A stretch of DNA of 64,000 nucleotides from Synechocystis sp. LKSZ1 (GCF_040436315.1 NZ_AP031572.1:3472001-3536000); one strand, 5' to 3'; shown: positions 17,876 through 28,157, counted from the first letter of the stretch. A program made the numbers and translations. The notes: generated by a model not told the origin, from the sequence alone.

Positions 17876-18511
17876 CTATTTCAGGGCATCCTTCAGGGCC
17901 ACTCGGGCGGCTAGATGATTGCGGGTCGAGAGTAGGATTTCCGCTTCCCGTTGCAGACGCTGGGCCGTATCTTGCAGTTCTAGCAGGCTCTGCTGTTCAC
18001 TGGCCACACCGTAGAGATTACCAGCTACCCAGTAGGAGAGTTCGACGGGTAAAACAGGCAAATCATCGGGCAGTTCTAGGGGTTGGTCGGTTAGCTTAGC
18101 CGAGAGACGTACCACATCTTGTAAAAGGCGGTCAACTTCTTTTGCCAGCAGGTGGAGATCTTGGCCGGTATAGGTATCATCAATCCATTCCACCAGGCCG
18201 ACTCGATAGGGCTTTTCCCGGACGTATTCTAGGACGCGAAAGCGTTGTTGGCCAAGGGTTAGGATCTTCATGCGGTCATCCGGCAAACGTTGACAACGTA
18301 CCACCTCCGCACAACAACCCACATTGGCAATCTGACCGGAACTCGGGTCGATCATCAATACGCCAAAACGACGGTCATCTTCCAAAATGGTATTCATCAT
18401 CATGCGATAACGAAACTCGAAAATATGGAGAGGGAGGGGCCGCCCTGGAAAAAGCACCACTTCAGGCAGGGGAAAGAGGGGGAGTTCCCGAATCGCAAGG
18501 GAAGAAGCCAT
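17876..18511 (-). CDS. LON substrate-binding-domain protein
   Basis: 211 residues that correspond only to the N-terminal substrate-binding domain of Lon protease, without AAA+ or protease domains. Landmarks: 'ELPLFPLPEVVLFPGRPLPLHIFEFRYRMMM' at the start, 'FGVLMIDPSSGQIANVGCCAEVV' and 'LTLGQQRFRVLEY'. Such stand-alone proteins are common in cyanobacteria and plants; the role is unproven, perhaps substrate recognition or regulation. It lies 65 bp downstream of tatC on the same strand. Confidence 0.92.
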   Translation of the reverse strand: MASSLAIRELPLFPLPEVVLFPGRPLPLHIFEFRYRMMMNTILEDDRRFGVLMIDPSSGQIANVGCCAEVVRCQRLPDDRMKILTLGQQRFRVLEYVREKPYRVGLVEWIDDTYTGQDLHLLAKEVDRLLQDVVRLSAKLTDQPLELPDDLPVLPVELSYWVAGNLYGVASEQQSLLELQDTAQRLQREAEILLSTRNHLAARVALKDALK

Positions 18512-18576
18512 TGTGTATCGTTATATTAAGCGTTTTTTTAAACTATAGCGAAGTTCTGGAGCCGATGGGGGCCCGC

Positions 18577-19341
18577 CTAACGTCCCGTTAGTTTGACGAC
18601 CCAAATCCCGCCAAAGTAGAGGATCAGCACGGCCCCAGCCAGCAGCGATTGAGTTAAAGGATCCGTCGAGGGGGTTAAGACCGCGCCCAAAATCACGGCC
18701 CCCAGCACGATGTAGCGCCAATTTCGGAGCATCATCTGGGAATTAGTAATACCGAGATAGCCCAAAATGATTTGAATGACGGGAATCTGAAAGGCCAGGC
18801 CGGTGCAGAACATCAGCAGTAGGACAAACTCAAAATAGCGCTCGATCGACCAGAGTTGTTCCACCACATCGGCTCCATAGCTAATGAAAAAGCGCAGGGC
18901 CGCTGGAATCAGGGCATAGTAGGCAAACAATAGACCCGCAAAGAAAAGGACACTGGAACCGAGGACGACGGGGGCCAGCAATCGCCGCTCCCGACGGGTT
19001 AGTCCCGGTAAAACGAACTGGATAATTTGGTAGAGAATGAAGGGACTCGCTACGAGAATACCGCTGTATCCTGCCACCTTGAGGGAAGTAAAGAAAAACT
19101 CCCCTGGGGCCAACTGGAGAAACTTGACCCCTTGAGCCGGCACCTCCAGCCACTGGACTAAGGGCTTCACTTCTACAAAGCAAAGGACAACCCCCACTAC
19201 AATGACCCCGAGGGAATAAAAAATCCGTCGGCGTAATTCCTCTAGATGATCGAAGAAGGACATTTCCACTTCATCGGGAAGTTCATCGAGAAAAGCTTGG
19301 GAATCGGGGGTGGCGGTGGAATCTAGCTCGGTGGGCGGCAT
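18577..19341 (-). CDS. tatC: Sec-independent protein translocase subunit TatC
   Basis: 254 residues, six predicted membrane helices starting about residue 41. It is the twin-arginine signal receptor of the Tat pathway, acting in the plasma and thylakoid membranes. Landmarks: '[21 protein letters not shown]' at the cytoplasmic N-terminus, the conserved '[37 protein letters not shown]' loop, and '[20 protein letters not shown]'-like fifth helix. The N-terminal extension of about 25 acidic residues is usual in cyanobacteria. tatA is not in the window. Divergent from dprA by 91 bp. Confidence 0.96.
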   Translation of the reverse strand: MPPTELDSTATPDSQAFLDELPDEVEMSFFDHLEELRRRIFYSLGVIVVGVVLCFVEVKPLVQWLEVPAQGVKFLQLAPGEFFFTSLKVAGYSGILVASPFILYQIIQFVLPGLTRRERRLLAPVVLGSSVLFFAGLLFAYYALIPAALRFFISYGADVVEQLWSIERYFEFVLLLMFCTGLAFQIPVIQIILGYLGITNSQMMLRNWRYIVLGAVILGAVLTPSTDPLTQSLLAGAVLILYFGGIWVVKLTGR

Positions 19342-19432
19342 TCTGGCTCAATCTTTCGGTCTCAAAATCTAGACCCCACGATAACATAAACTCGAAGACA
19401 GCCTATCCCGAGGGGATGGGAAAGGAGTTGGG

Positions 19433-20554
19433 GTGAGTCAAGAACGTGCCTACTGGTTTGCTTGGTCGCAATTAAACGGCGTTGGCCCGGTCTTGCTCAA
19501 GCGCATTTATCAACATTTTGAAACCCTAGAAAATGCGTGGAAGGCAACACCTCGAGCCCTAGGAGAAGTCCAGGGCCTAGGGGCCAAGTTAATCCAGGGT
19601 ATTGTTGAGCAACGGGGAGCCATCGATCCAGAGTCGGCCCTGGCGGCCCATACACAAAAAAATCCCCGTTTTTGGACACCGGCCGATCCTGAGTATCCCC
19701 AACTACTCTGGGAAATCCCCAGCCCACCGCCTCTGCTCTACTACCAGGGCCAGGTGAACACCTTAGAAAATCAGGGCCAAGTTCCGGGCATTGGCATTGT
19801 CGGCACCCGTTACCCTACGGAGCATGGCCAACGCTGGACGCACAATCTGAGTCGCACCTTAGCCCAGCATGGCTTTACGATTATTTCTGGCCTGGCGGCG
19901 GGCATTGATGGCATTGCTCATCAGAGTTGTCTCGCGGCCCAGGGCCGCACCATTGCCGTGTTGGGGACGGGCTTGGATCTGGTCTATCCACCCCAGCATC
20001 GTCAACTGTTTGAGCAGATCGTGGCTGAGGGCCTGGTGGTAACGGAATATCCCGTGGGGACGAAACCGGACCGGGGTAACTTTCCGGCCCGGAACCGAAT
20101 TATTGCCGGCTTAAGTCGCGCGGTGTTGGTGCTAGAGGCCCCGGAAAAATCGGGTTCTCTGATTACGGCCCGCTACGCCAGCGACTTTAATCGCGATGTC
20201 TATACCCTGCCCAATTCCCCGGAAGTTGAGGAAGCGAGGGGTTGTCTGAAGCTGATCCACAACGGCGCTGAAGTGATTTTCTCGGAGCAGGAATTACTGG
20301 CCAGCTTGGGGGCCATTCCGGCTCTGGATCAACCCCAGCAGTTGACCCTATTACCCACCTCGGAGATGTCTCCTCCCGATTTAGAACCAGCCCTGGCCCA
20401 ACTCTTGCAGGCGGTTCCGCAGCAACCGGCCCTCTTTGATGTCATTGTGGCCCAGGCCGGCCAGAGTGCTGGCGACGTTTCCGGGGGGCTCTTGCAGTTG
20501 GAACTTCTAGGCTTGGTGACTCAATTGCCGGGGATGCGCTACCAACGCCGCTAG
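19433..20554 (+). CDS. dprA: DNA-processing protein DprA
   Basis: 373 residues, GTG start at 19433 with AAGGAG five bases before it. DprA loads RecA on incoming single-stranded DNA in natural transformation. Order: N-terminal helix-hairpin-helix-like domain (about 5-70), Rossmann-type DprA core (about 80-290; 'GIGIVGTRYPTEHG', 'TIISGLAAGIDGIAHQ', 'IAVLGTGLDLVYPPQH', 'GNFPARNRIIAGLS') and a C-terminal winged helix (about 310-373; 'DVIVAQAGQSAGDVSGGLLQLELLGLV'). The last 113 bp overlap the convergent cobA-hemD gene. Confidence 0.96.
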   Translation: MSQERAYWFAWSQLNGVGPVLLKRIYQHFETLENAWKATPRALGEVQGLGAKLIQGIVEQRGAIDPESALAAHTQKNPRFWTPADPEYPQLLWEIPSPPPLLYYQGQVNTLENQGQVPGIGIVGTRYPTEHGQRWTHNLSRTLAQHGFTIISGLAAGIDGIAHQSCLAAQGRTIAVLGTGLDLVYPPQHRQLFEQIVAEGLVVTEYPVGTKPDRGNFPARNRIIAGLSRAVLVLEAPEKSGSLITARYASDFNRDVYTLPNSPEVEEARGCLKLIHNGAEVIFSEQELLASLGAIPALDQPQQLTLLPTSEMSPPDLEPALAQLLQAVPQQPALFDVIVAQAGQSAGDVSGGLLQLELLGLVTQLPGMRYQRR

Positions 20555-22097
20555 GAGTTGACCAATTTTCCCCTTTGGCCCAGGTCACCAGGGTCTGGGT
20601 CAATCCCTCTAGGGTATATTCCTGGGCTTCTAGGTCAACCCGCCCCAATAGCTCTCGACAACGCTGGGAGGTTTGCGGGCCAATGGAGGCCAGGCAGACG
20701 GGGGCCAGGTAATCGGCGAGGCGTTGGTTGTCCCCATCCAGGGCCTGGAGTAAAAGCGTATGGAAATTTTGCACCGTTTTGGCGCTGGCAAAGGTCACGA
20801 CATCGACTTGGCCCTGCTGGAGGGCTTCTAGAATGGTCGGGGCCAGGCTTTCTGGGCAAGCAGATTGATAGGCCGGCACCTCTACCACCGTTCCCCCTTG
20901 CTGCGTGAGGGCCTGGACAAGCACTTCGCGGCCGCCACTTTCCACTCGCGGGAAAAGAAACCGCTGGTCGGCAATCGGTTCAGGAAAATGGCTCACCAGG
21001 TCATCGGCAATAAATTGGGGGGGAATAAAGTCCGGGCGGAGGCCGTAGGCTTTTAGGGCCTGGGCCGTTTTTTGGCCCACGACGGCAATTTTCAGGCCCT
21101 GGAGAGCGCGGCTATCTTGACCATGATCTTCCAGGCGTTGGAAAAAGAAGTTGACCCCATTGGCAGAGGTCAGAATCAACCAGTCAAAGGTCGTCAAATG
21201 AGCCAAGGCTTGGTCTAGGCCCTGCCAACTGGAAGGGGGTTGGATCACGAGGGCCGGCAATTCTAAAACCTGAGCCCCTTGGGCTTGTAAAAGCTGGCTA
21301 AATTGGCTTGATTGTTCCGCAGAGCGCGTGACGACAATAGTTTTATTTGATAAAGGGCGTTGGGGGGGCATGAAACGCTGGTTGACCACTGGGCCAAGGA
21401 CAATGACAGCGGGGGATAGAGACTGGCCACGGGTCTTTTCCACCATATCCGCTAAGGTTCCCCACCAGGTTTGCTGGCTGGGACGACCACCGTGGCGAAT
21501 GATCACCATTGGGTCTTCGGGAGAACGCCCCGACTGAAGTAGATGGGTCACAAGGGGGGCAAGGGTCTGGCCGCCCATCAGGATCACGAGGGTATCGATC
21601 CCGGCCAGGGCCGACCAATCCAAGCTTGCAGGGTCATGGCCCGTCAGAACCGCAAAACTACGACTGAGGTTCTTCTCGGTGAGGGGAATCCCCGCTAGGC
21701 CCGGAACCGCTAGGGCCGAGGAGAGGCCCGGAATCACCTGAAAAGGACAATCGGCCTCGCTAAGGGCCTGAATTTCCGCATTGGCCCGGCCAAATACCAG
21801 GGGGTCACCACTTTTGAGGCGTACCACCCGCTTACCTTGCTGACAGTGATGAATTAGAAGTTGGTTGATGCGGGCCTGGGGCGTACTGGGTCGGCCGCCT
21901 CGTTTTCCCACCCAGATCTGTTCACAATCGGGCGGTAGGTATTGGAGCAAACTCGGTTCCACCAGGTCATCGTAGACGAGTACCTCGGCCTGCTCTAGGC
22001 AGTGGAGGGCCTGTAGGGTCAAATAATCTAGGGGGCCAATTCCTGCACCGACAAGATAGACACAACCGGACGGGATAGTTTGCTGATCCATAAACAA
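20442..22097 (-). CDS. cobA-hemD: Fused uroporphyrinogen-III C-methyltransferase / uroporphyrinogen-III synthase
   Basis: 551-residue fusion. Residues about 10-245 are the SUMT domain, which makes precorrin-2 for sirohaem and B12 (GAGIGPLDYLTL, the 'YDDLV' loop, 'VRLKSGDPLVFGR', 'VIPGLSSALAVPGLAGIPLT'). Residues about 255-510 are HemD, which cyclises hydroxymethylbilane to uroporphyrinogen III ('IVVTRSAEQSSQFSQLLQAQG', 'FDWLILTSANGVNFFF', 'VTFASAKTVQNF'). The last 37 residues are read antisense to dprA and look like random Pro/Ser/Arg-rich read-through rather than a folded part. The ATG at 22091 (two codons in) is an equal start. It links tetrapyrrole supply to cobN upstream. Confidence 0.94.
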   Translation of the reverse strand: MFMDQQTIPSGCVYLVGAGIGPLDYLTLQALHCLEQAEVLVYDDLVEPSLLQYLPPDCEQIWVGKRGGRPSTPQARINQLLIHHCQQGKRVVRLKSGDPLVFGRANAEIQALSEADCPFQVIPGLSSALAVPGLAGIPLTEKNLSRSFAVLTGHDPASLDWSALAGIDTLVILMGGQTLAPLVTHLLQSGRSPEDPMVIIRHGGRPSQQTWWGTLADMVEKTRGQSLSPAVIVLGPVVNQRFMPPQRPLSNKTIVVTRSAEQSSQFSQLLQAQGAQVLELPALVIQPPSSWQGLDQALAHLTTFDWLILTSANGVNFFFQRLEDHGQDSRALQGLKIAVVGQKTAQALKAYGLRPDFIPPQFIADDLVSHFPEPIADQRFLFPRVESGGREVLVQALTQQGGTVVEVPAYQSACPESLAPTILEALQQGQVDVVTFASAKTVQNFHTLLLQALDGDNQRLADYLAPVCLASIGPQTSQRCRELLGRVDLEAQEYTLEGLTQTLVTWAKGENWSTPSGVGSASPAIESPSLEVPTARAPRKRRQHSGRPGPQ

Positions 22098-22140
22098 CCT
22101 CGAGGGGGTTCCTCATTCTGACGGATGCGATGGCCTGGCA

Positions 22141-25100
22141 TCAAGCACCTGTGGATAACGACGGATTTTCCTGCAACGTCTTGGGAATTTCCATATTAAT
22201 GGTCAATTTAACGACACAGAGTTGTTTATCCTTTTCCGGAACCGAGGGATTGTGGTTGAGGTAATCCTCTAGCCACTGACAACCCCGGTCTAGGAGTTGG
22301 TCTAGGTTATCAACAGGCCAGAGGCGTGCCGTGCCATCGGTGGAAGCGGTGACGACCCAACGACCATCGGGACTAAATTCCGCACTCCTCACCCAACCAC
22401 TGTGGCCGCGAAAGATAGCCAATTCTCGTCCTAGGAGATCCCACAGACGAGCCGTGCCATCCGTAGAGGCCGTCACAATGATCTGTCCATCCGGGCTAAA
22501 TTGGGCCGTATTGACAAAGGCTTGATGGCCATAGAGAGCCACCAACTCCTGGCCCTGGCGATTCCAAATCCGGGCGGTGCGGTCAGCGGAAGCGGTGACA
22601 ATGTTTTGGCCATCGGGGCTAAATTGCGCTTGGTAAACAATATTTTGATGGCCCGTCAGCACGGCGATTTCCTGGCCCGCCAAGTCCCATAATCGAGCAG
22701 TATGGTCGGCGGAAGCCGTGAGCAAGTAATGGCCCTGGGGATCAAATTGAATGGTATGAACGGCCCCTCGGTGTCCCCGACAGACGGCTAATTCTTTGCC
22801 AACAATGTCCCACAGCGTGGCGCTTTTATCGGCAGAAGCGGTCGTAATAAACTGGCCATCGGGGCTAAATTCCGCGCTAAATAATGCTTGCCCCTGTTGT
22901 CGTAATACCGTCAAACACTGGCCTGTCGTGTTCCAAAGGCGGGCGGTGCCGTCCTTGGACGCCGTCAGCACAAACTGGCTATCTGGGCTGAAGCGGACAC
23001 TTAAAACCGCATCCTGATGGCCGCGGAGGGTCGCTAATCGCTTGCCGGCAGAGTTCCACAGTTGAGTATTTTTATCAGCGGAGGCGGTGGCAATAAAATG
23101 GCCATCGGGACTAAATTGGCCCTCTCGAATCCAGTCATGGTGACTTTCAAGGGTTGCTAAACAGCGACCTTGATCACTCCAGAGACGGGCAGTATGGTCA
23201 CGGGATACCGTTAAAATTCGATCCCCTTGGCTATTGAAGTGAGCATTGCGAACCCAATTGCTGTGGCCCTTGAGAACCGTAGCGCTTTTTTCCGACAGAT
23301 CCCAAACGCGGGCGGAATGATCGGCGGAAATAGTGAAAAGACGACGACTATCCTGGCTGAATTGGGCTTCATAGACTTCTTTTTGGTGGCCCCGCATCAC
23401 AGCTAGTAGTTGACCGGAACGTTGCCAGAGCCGAACAGTGCCGTCGTTGGCGAGGGTGACAATCGATTGGCCATCGGGGCTAAAACTGGCATCATAGACC
23501 GCTTGCTGTTGGGCCGAGAGAATTGCCACTGTCTTACCTTCTTGGTTCCACAGGCGAGCTGTACCATCACTAGAGGCCGTTAGCACCAGTTCCCCGTCGG
23601 GACTCCACTGGGCATTGCGCACCCAATTGTAGTGGCCCTTCAGAATGGCCAGACAATGGCCAGACAAATCCCAAATCCGGGCGGTGGTATCCGTCGAAGC
23701 GGTGAGAATCCGCTGGCCATCCGGACTAAACTGGGCATTGCGTACCCAATTTTGATGGCCCCTAAAGACTTGTAATTCCTGGCCCTGCAAATCCCAGAGC
23801 CGTGCCGTACCATCCCGAGAGGCGGAGAGAATCTGTTGGCCATCGGCGCTAAATTCTGCGTTTCTCACCCAGTGTTGGTGGCCCTGACATTGGGCCTGTT
23901 CTTCTCCTGCAAAATTCCACAGCCGCACGGTGCCATCCCGGCTACTGGTGAGCAGTAGCGCAGCAACCGGGCTAAACCGGACGCTGCGCACGGCTTTTTG
24001 ATGCCCTTGCAAGGTGGTCTGGAGTTGGCCCTGCCGGTTCCACAGACGAGCCGTGTGGTCGCTAGAGCCACTGAGGAGATAATCCCCCTGGGGACTCCAG
24101 TGGAGGCTAGTAATATCCCCCTGATGGCCCCGCAGGACATGGTACAGTTCCCCCGTTGTGGCCCAGATCCGCACAACGCCTTCGGTGCTTCCCGTGGCGA
24201 GGGTATGGCCCTCGGGATGCAAACAGAGGGAAGATACGGCCACCGGATGTTCTAAACGATTCCGCTCATGGATTTGTCCCAAAATTTGTTGCAATGCCAG
24301 TAGCGGCCCGAGACTGGGGTAGTGACTCACCCCCGGCTCCGCAGGGAGGAGGGAACGCAGTTCTTGGCCCAGACTTAAGGCGGCTAACAGGGCCTCAATG
24401 GGCTGAAATTCCGCTTGTCGGAGGATAATCTGGGACTGACGTTCGAGGCGTAGGCCCACTAAGAGTTTCTGATAGGCCTGCTCAGTGTGGGTCAACTGAC
24501 GACGTAGGCGTTGAATGCCATCAATGGCCTCGGAGCCCTCAGGAAAATACAAGGGCCAGTCCGGTTCCGGAGTCGCGGGACTGGTGAGGGATTCGGGGGG
24601 CTCAGGGGAGGGGAGTTGGGCCAGTACCTGGGTCAGCAATGGGGTACTGAGCCGGTAATAGGTGGTATCTCCCAGGGGAACAGCCACCACTAACCGTAAT
24701 TGTTCAAGGCACTGGAGCATCAGGTGGCCCTGGGAAGACTCTGGAGCCAGGAGTTCCGTAGCCGTTCGCAGGCTCGGTAACGGCGAAGATTCTGCTAAGC
24801 GCTGTAATATTTCCTTGGCCAGGGTTTGGAGGGCCATGGGCAGGGGAGTCAGTAGACGCTCAATACGATACCAATACAGTTTGTCTCTCCCCAGGGCCTG
24901 GTAAGCTTCCAGACTCGTGATCTGCCGTTCTTCCAGCTCACTGCCGAGGCGTTGCCAATCGAGGGGCACAATGCACTGATGGCTATCACTCAAATCCTCA
25001 AGGACTTGGGCCTGGAGGTCAGCATCCCAGCCCAGATCCGCTTTAACTTGCTGGAGATAGGCTTGAAAGTAGGACTTGGGAATCGGTGGAAAACGAAGAT

Positions 25101-27030
25101 GTTGAAAGGCCGGGAGGGGAATCCCGGTGCCCAGACGGTCAATCACCGTTGTCAGGGCCAGCGGGGGTAGGGCAATGAGAATCTTTAGACTTTTTTGGGC
25201 CAACCCCCGGCAAAGAAAAGAAACCAATGATGGGGGGCAGGCCTCTGGGTCGCCATCCAGCAGGAGAACCGTAGACTCCAGAGAGGCTAGACTTTGGTTC
25301 AAGGTTTCGACCTGAAAGTGTTCTAAAAGCTTGCTCTCCCACTCAGGATCTATTGGCAAGAGCAAGGGGCATTGGTGGGAGTAGTGTTCCTGGAGTTCTG
25401 GGAACAAATGGCAGGTCAGCCAAGAGCTTTTACCCATCCCGACTTCCCCAGACAGTAGAAGCAAGGGCGTATCCGTTGCCAGCCAATCCGCCAGGGATAG
25501 GGCCGGGAATAGGGGGAGGGGGGGAGGGAGCTCCGGTTGGGAGTCGGCGAGGGGAACACCGAGGGGATGACGTTTCATCCGGGCCAACGGCTCTGGCCCT
25601 AGTGGATAGCTACCGATAAAGGCCCGCTTGCCAATCTGGTATTCCAGGGCCTGGTATTCCTGGTCAATGGCAAGAACCTGTTGCCACTGCTGAGCTTGGT
25701 AGTAGCATTCCCGCAGTTCGATTAAAATGCCTGAAAAGAAATGGGGATTATCTTCTAGACAAGCCAATTGCTTAGCCAATTCCAGACTTTCCTGGGCCGC
25801 TTCCAGTTGCTCTTCTCCCAGAAGACAGCGCCCCGCCAGATAATGGAGCCAACTCTGCCAAACTGGGGTAATGCTAGGTTCCGGGGGTAAACTTTCCCAG
25901 GCCCGCTGGAGAGATTCCTTCGCTTCCGTAAAGCGCCACTGTTCAATTAAGGCTTCCGTTAACAGGCCATAGGCCATCGCCGTTTGCAGGGCCAGTTGGG
26001 AACGAGACCAGGGACAGTCCCCGTGCTTCGGTTCGGCCCCTGTGATCAGGGGAGAGAGTTGATAAAAAAAGACTAAAAAATGTTCTGCACACTGTTGGAG
26101 ATATTGCCAACTTTCCAGACCCCGTAGAATTGTTGCCAGTAGGATTAAGGTATCGTTGCGACAATCCCGCCAATCTCGCTCTTGGAGAGCCGCCATGGCG
26201 ATAGAAACCGCCTCTTGGGTCGCTTGCCAGAGAAAATGTCCCCGGTCTTTTTCCGACCAGGCCTGGAGCAGGTAGACGTAGGCCAAGCGGAGGCTCACCC
26301 AGGTGACTTCAGCCCGGTCTTCCAGTTGCTGAAAACAGACCAGGCTTTGGTGGTAATAGTAAACCGCACTGGGCAGACTGGGATCTAATCCTCCCCACTG
26401 CTGTATTTTTTCATAGTACAGGCCCTGGAGCAAACTGAAATGGGCCTGCTGGGCCGGGGTGAGTTCCGCCAGCGGTACCATTGTCCCCTGGAGTTGATAA
26501 ATCCTATCAGCGAGCTCGTCATCCCAATGGCAGTGGGGCCGCCAATAATCAGCAATGGCTGCCGCCAGGGCCTGGTCTAGACTCTCTCCCCCGAGGCAAC
26601 TATCCACCCAGGAACTGGTTCCCCCCAAAAAAGAGAGTAGGCCCCGAAATTCCGCTTCAATGCCAGGGGTTAGACCGATCACCCAGTGAAACGCCTGCTC
26701 AGGATAGGTTTTTTCTTTGGCTTGGGCTATTCGCGCCAAGGCTTCCTGGGGTTGAGCACAGTCTTCTAGGCCGACGAGTAACAACACCCGAGGGGGAGCC
26801 TCCAGGGTCAGCGCCAACCCGCCATCGGTTTCCGTTCCCTGACTCAGATCAAGCATCTGAGCCTCTTGAGTCAACATCCCCTGAAATTCCGTCAGAATAG
26901 CCCGAGGGCGGGGAGTCCGCACAAAATAGGCATGGTCTAGGGCCGGTGATTCCTGGAGACGAGTTTGCAGGGTTGCCCATTCTTGCTGGGGCTGGGGCCA
27001 ACGTAACAAAAAGGTGAGGAGGGGGGTCAT
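22141..27030 (-). CDS. Giant P-loop / 16-repeat WD40 protein
   Basis: 1629 residues from ATG 27030, chosen because GGGAG lies 7 bases before it; an upstream ATG at 27054 has no such site. The first 500 residues are helical and TPR-like. A Walker A motif GEVGMGKSS (about residue 528-536) follows, then a degenerate NTPase/NACHT-like region with 'VLLLDGD' as possible Walker B. Residues about 940-1590 hold 16 consecutive WD40 repeats of 41 residues, most ending TARLWxxxG, enough for two eight-bladed propellers. Cyanobacteria carry several such STAND-like proteins, thought to be stress or signalling switches; the ligand is unknown. It lies 60 bp downstream of rsmH. Confidence 0.9.
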   Translation of the reverse strand: MTPLLTFLLRWPQPQQEWATLQTRLQESPALDHAYFVRTPRPRAILTEFQGMLTQEAQMLDLSQGTETDGGLALTLEAPPRVLLLVGLEDCAQPQEALARIAQAKEKTYPEQAFHWVIGLTPGIEAEFRGLLSFLGGTSSWVDSCLGGESLDQALAAAIADYWRPHCHWDDELADRIYQLQGTMVPLAELTPAQQAHFSLLQGLYYEKIQQWGGLDPSLPSAVYYYHQSLVCFQQLEDRAEVTWVSLRLAYVYLLQAWSEKDRGHFLWQATQEAVSIAMAALQERDWRDCRNDTLILLATILRGLESWQYLQQCAEHFLVFFYQLSPLITGAEPKHGDCPWSRSQLALQTAMAYGLLTEALIEQWRFTEAKESLQRAWESLPPEPSITPVWQSWLHYLAGRCLLGEEQLEAAQESLELAKQLACLEDNPHFFSGILIELRECYYQAQQWQQVLAIDQEYQALEYQIGKRAFIGSYPLGPEPLARMKRHPLGVPLADSQPELPPPLPLFPALSLADWLATDTPLLLLSGEVGMGKSSWLTCHLFPELQEHYSHQCPLLLPIDPEWESKLLEHFQVETLNQSLASLESTVLLLDGDPEACPPSLVSFLCRGLAQKSLKILIALPPLALTTVIDRLGTGIPLPAFQHLRFPPIPKSYFQAYLQQVKADLGWDADLQAQVLEDLSDSHQCIVPLDWQRLGSELEERQITSLEAYQALGRDKLYWYRIERLLTPLPMALQTLAKEILQRLAESSPLPSLRTATELLAPESSQGHLMLQCLEQLRLVVAVPLGDTTYYRLSTPLLTQVLAQLPSPEPPESLTSPATPEPDWPLYFPEGSEAIDGIQRLRRQLTHTEQAYQKLLVGLRLERQSQIILRQAEFQPIEALLAALSLGQELRSLLPAEPGVSHYPSLGPLLALQQILGQIHERNRLEHPVAVSSLCLHPEGHTLATGSTEGVVRIWATTGELYHVLRGHQGDITSLHWSPQGDYLLSGSSDHTARLWNRQGQLQTTLQGHQKAVRSVRFSPVAALLLTSSRDGTVRLWNFAGEEQAQCQGHQHWVRNAEFSADGQQILSASRDGTARLWDLQGQELQVFRGHQNWVRNAQFSPDGQRILTASTDTTARIWDLSGHCLAILKGHYNWVRNAQWSPDGELVLTASSDGTARLWNQEGKTVAILSAQQQAVYDASFSPDGQSIVTLANDGTVRLWQRSGQLLAVMRGHQKEVYEAQFSQDSRRLFTISADHSARVWDLSEKSATVLKGHSNWVRNAHFNSQGDRILTVSRDHTARLWSDQGRCLATLESHHDWIREGQFSPDGHFIATASADKNTQLWNSAGKRLATLRGHQDAVLSVRFSPDSQFVLTASKDGTARLWNTTGQCLTVLRQQGQALFSAEFSPDGQFITTASADKSATLWDIVGKELAVCRGHRGAVHTIQFDPQGHYLLTASADHTARLWDLAGQEIAVLTGHQNIVYQAQFSPDGQNIVTASADRTARIWNRQGQELVALYGHQAFVNTAQFSPDGQIIVTASTDGTARLWDLLGRELAIFRGHSGWVRSAEFSPDGRWVVTASTDGTARLWPVDNLDQLLDRGCQWLEDYLNHNPSVPEKDKQLCVVKLTINMEIPKTLQENPSLSTGA
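22315..24280 (-). repeat. 16 tandem 123-bp WD40 units
   Basis: The DNA encoding the WD40 repeats has a 123-bp period across almost 2 kb. Units share blocks such as GGCCATC-GG-CTAAA (the antisense of FSPDGQ) and the codons for TARLW. Some neighbouring units are clearly closer to each other (the 'WVRNA' units at about 23240-23330 and 23600-23870), which suggests duplication in blocks. Confidence 0.85.
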
Positions 27031-27089
27031 GCCATTGCTCCCATCGAAAAACAATCATCCAGCATGGGATAGACCAAATCACTTCTAGC

Positions 27090-28016
27090 CTAGCGGCAAG
27101 TTGCTCCATCTAGGATAATTCTTTCGGCCCAACGCAGTTTAGCAGAGCGAGAACGAGGATTGCGGGCCTGTTCCGCTTCATCGGACATCACGGGCTTTTT
27201 GGTCAGTACCTTGAGCAGGGGAGATTCCCGAAAGCGGTGTTTTACCAGCCGGTCTTCAAGGCTATGAAAGCTGATAATACCAAGGCGGCCAGCCGGCTTT
27301 AGCCATTGGGGGGCCAGGGCCAGAAAACGTTCCAAGGAGCCTAATTCATCGTTGACTACAATCCGCAGAGCCTGAAAAACCCGTGTCGCCGGATGAATGC
27401 GGCCGTAGCGGTACTGACCCGGAACAGAACGGGCAATGGTTTCGGCCAGTTCGGTGGTGGTTGTGAAGGGCCGCTGTTGGGCGATCTGACGGGCAATGCG
27501 CCGCGATAGGCGTTCTTCACCGTACTCGAAGAAAATACGGACGAGATCGGCTTCCGACCAATGGTTAATGATCTCCGCCGCTGTCAAGGTCTGGCTCTGA
27601 TCCATCCGCATATCTAAGGGAGCCATTTGCCGAAAACTAAAGCCCCGCTCCGCCTGGTCGAGTTGGGGTGAGCTTACCCCCAGATCAGCAATAATACCGT
27701 CAAAAAATTGATCTTGACCTGGAAAATCTGCAAAATTCCCCTGCCAAAAACTAAGGTGATTAGCCGGAAAAGCAGACAAGCGCCGCTGAGCCGCGGTGAT
27801 TGCCTGAGCATCCCGGTCAATAAGGGTCAAATGAATCGTCGGGTCAGTGCAGAGGAGTTGATAGCTATGCCCCCCCCCGCCGGCCGTTGCATCGAGGTAA
27901 TAACCACTGGGTCGGAGAGCTAGACCTTGCTGAATAGCCTCACTTAAGACCGACAAATGAACAAAGTCAGCGGAGTGAGCAGGGTCAGAGACGGAAGCAT
28001 CCATAGAAAATAGCAC
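27090..28016 (-). CDS. rsmH: 16S rRNA (cytosine-1402 N4) methyltransferase
   Basis: 308 residues, full length. It methylates N4 of C1402 in the 16S rRNA P-site using S-adenosylmethionine. Landmarks: '[13 protein letters not shown]', SAM motif I '[13 protein letters not shown]', '[10 protein letters not shown]', '[23 protein letters not shown]', 'LDMRMDQ' and the C-terminal '[16 protein letters not shown]'. A start four codons later (ATG 28004) is possible. Unlike in many bacteria it is not in an mra/dcw division cluster here; its downstream neighbour is the WD40 protein. Confidence 0.96.
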   Translation of the reverse strand: MLFSMDASVSDPAHSADFVHLSVLSEAIQQGLALRPSGYYLDATAGGGGHSYQLLCTDPTIHLTLIDRDAQAITAAQRRLSAFPANHLSFWQGNFADFPGQDQFFDGIIADLGVSSPQLDQAERGFSFRQMAPLDMRMDQSQTLTAAEIINHWSEADLVRIFFEYGEERLSRRIARQIAQQRPFTTTTELAETIARSVPGQYRYGRIHPATRVFQALRIVVNDELGSLERFLALAPQWLKPAGRLGIISFHSLEDRLVKHRFRESPLLKVLTKKPVMSDEAEQARNPRSRSAKLRWAERIILDGATCR

Positions 28017-28157
28017 CGGAGGAGCAGGGGTAAGCCGACAAGAGATGACCCAGAGAGAGTCCCCTCCAGGAACTTATGGCGCGGAAAGTGCTTCAAACAG
28101 GGGAGAGAACCTTATCGGGATTTCGATATCATACTCATTCAGAGCGACTAAACGCGC

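Noticed and set aside
27030-27054. The longer WD40 protein start at 27054
   Set aside because: The ATG at 27030 has GGGAG at a proper distance; the upstream ATG has none.
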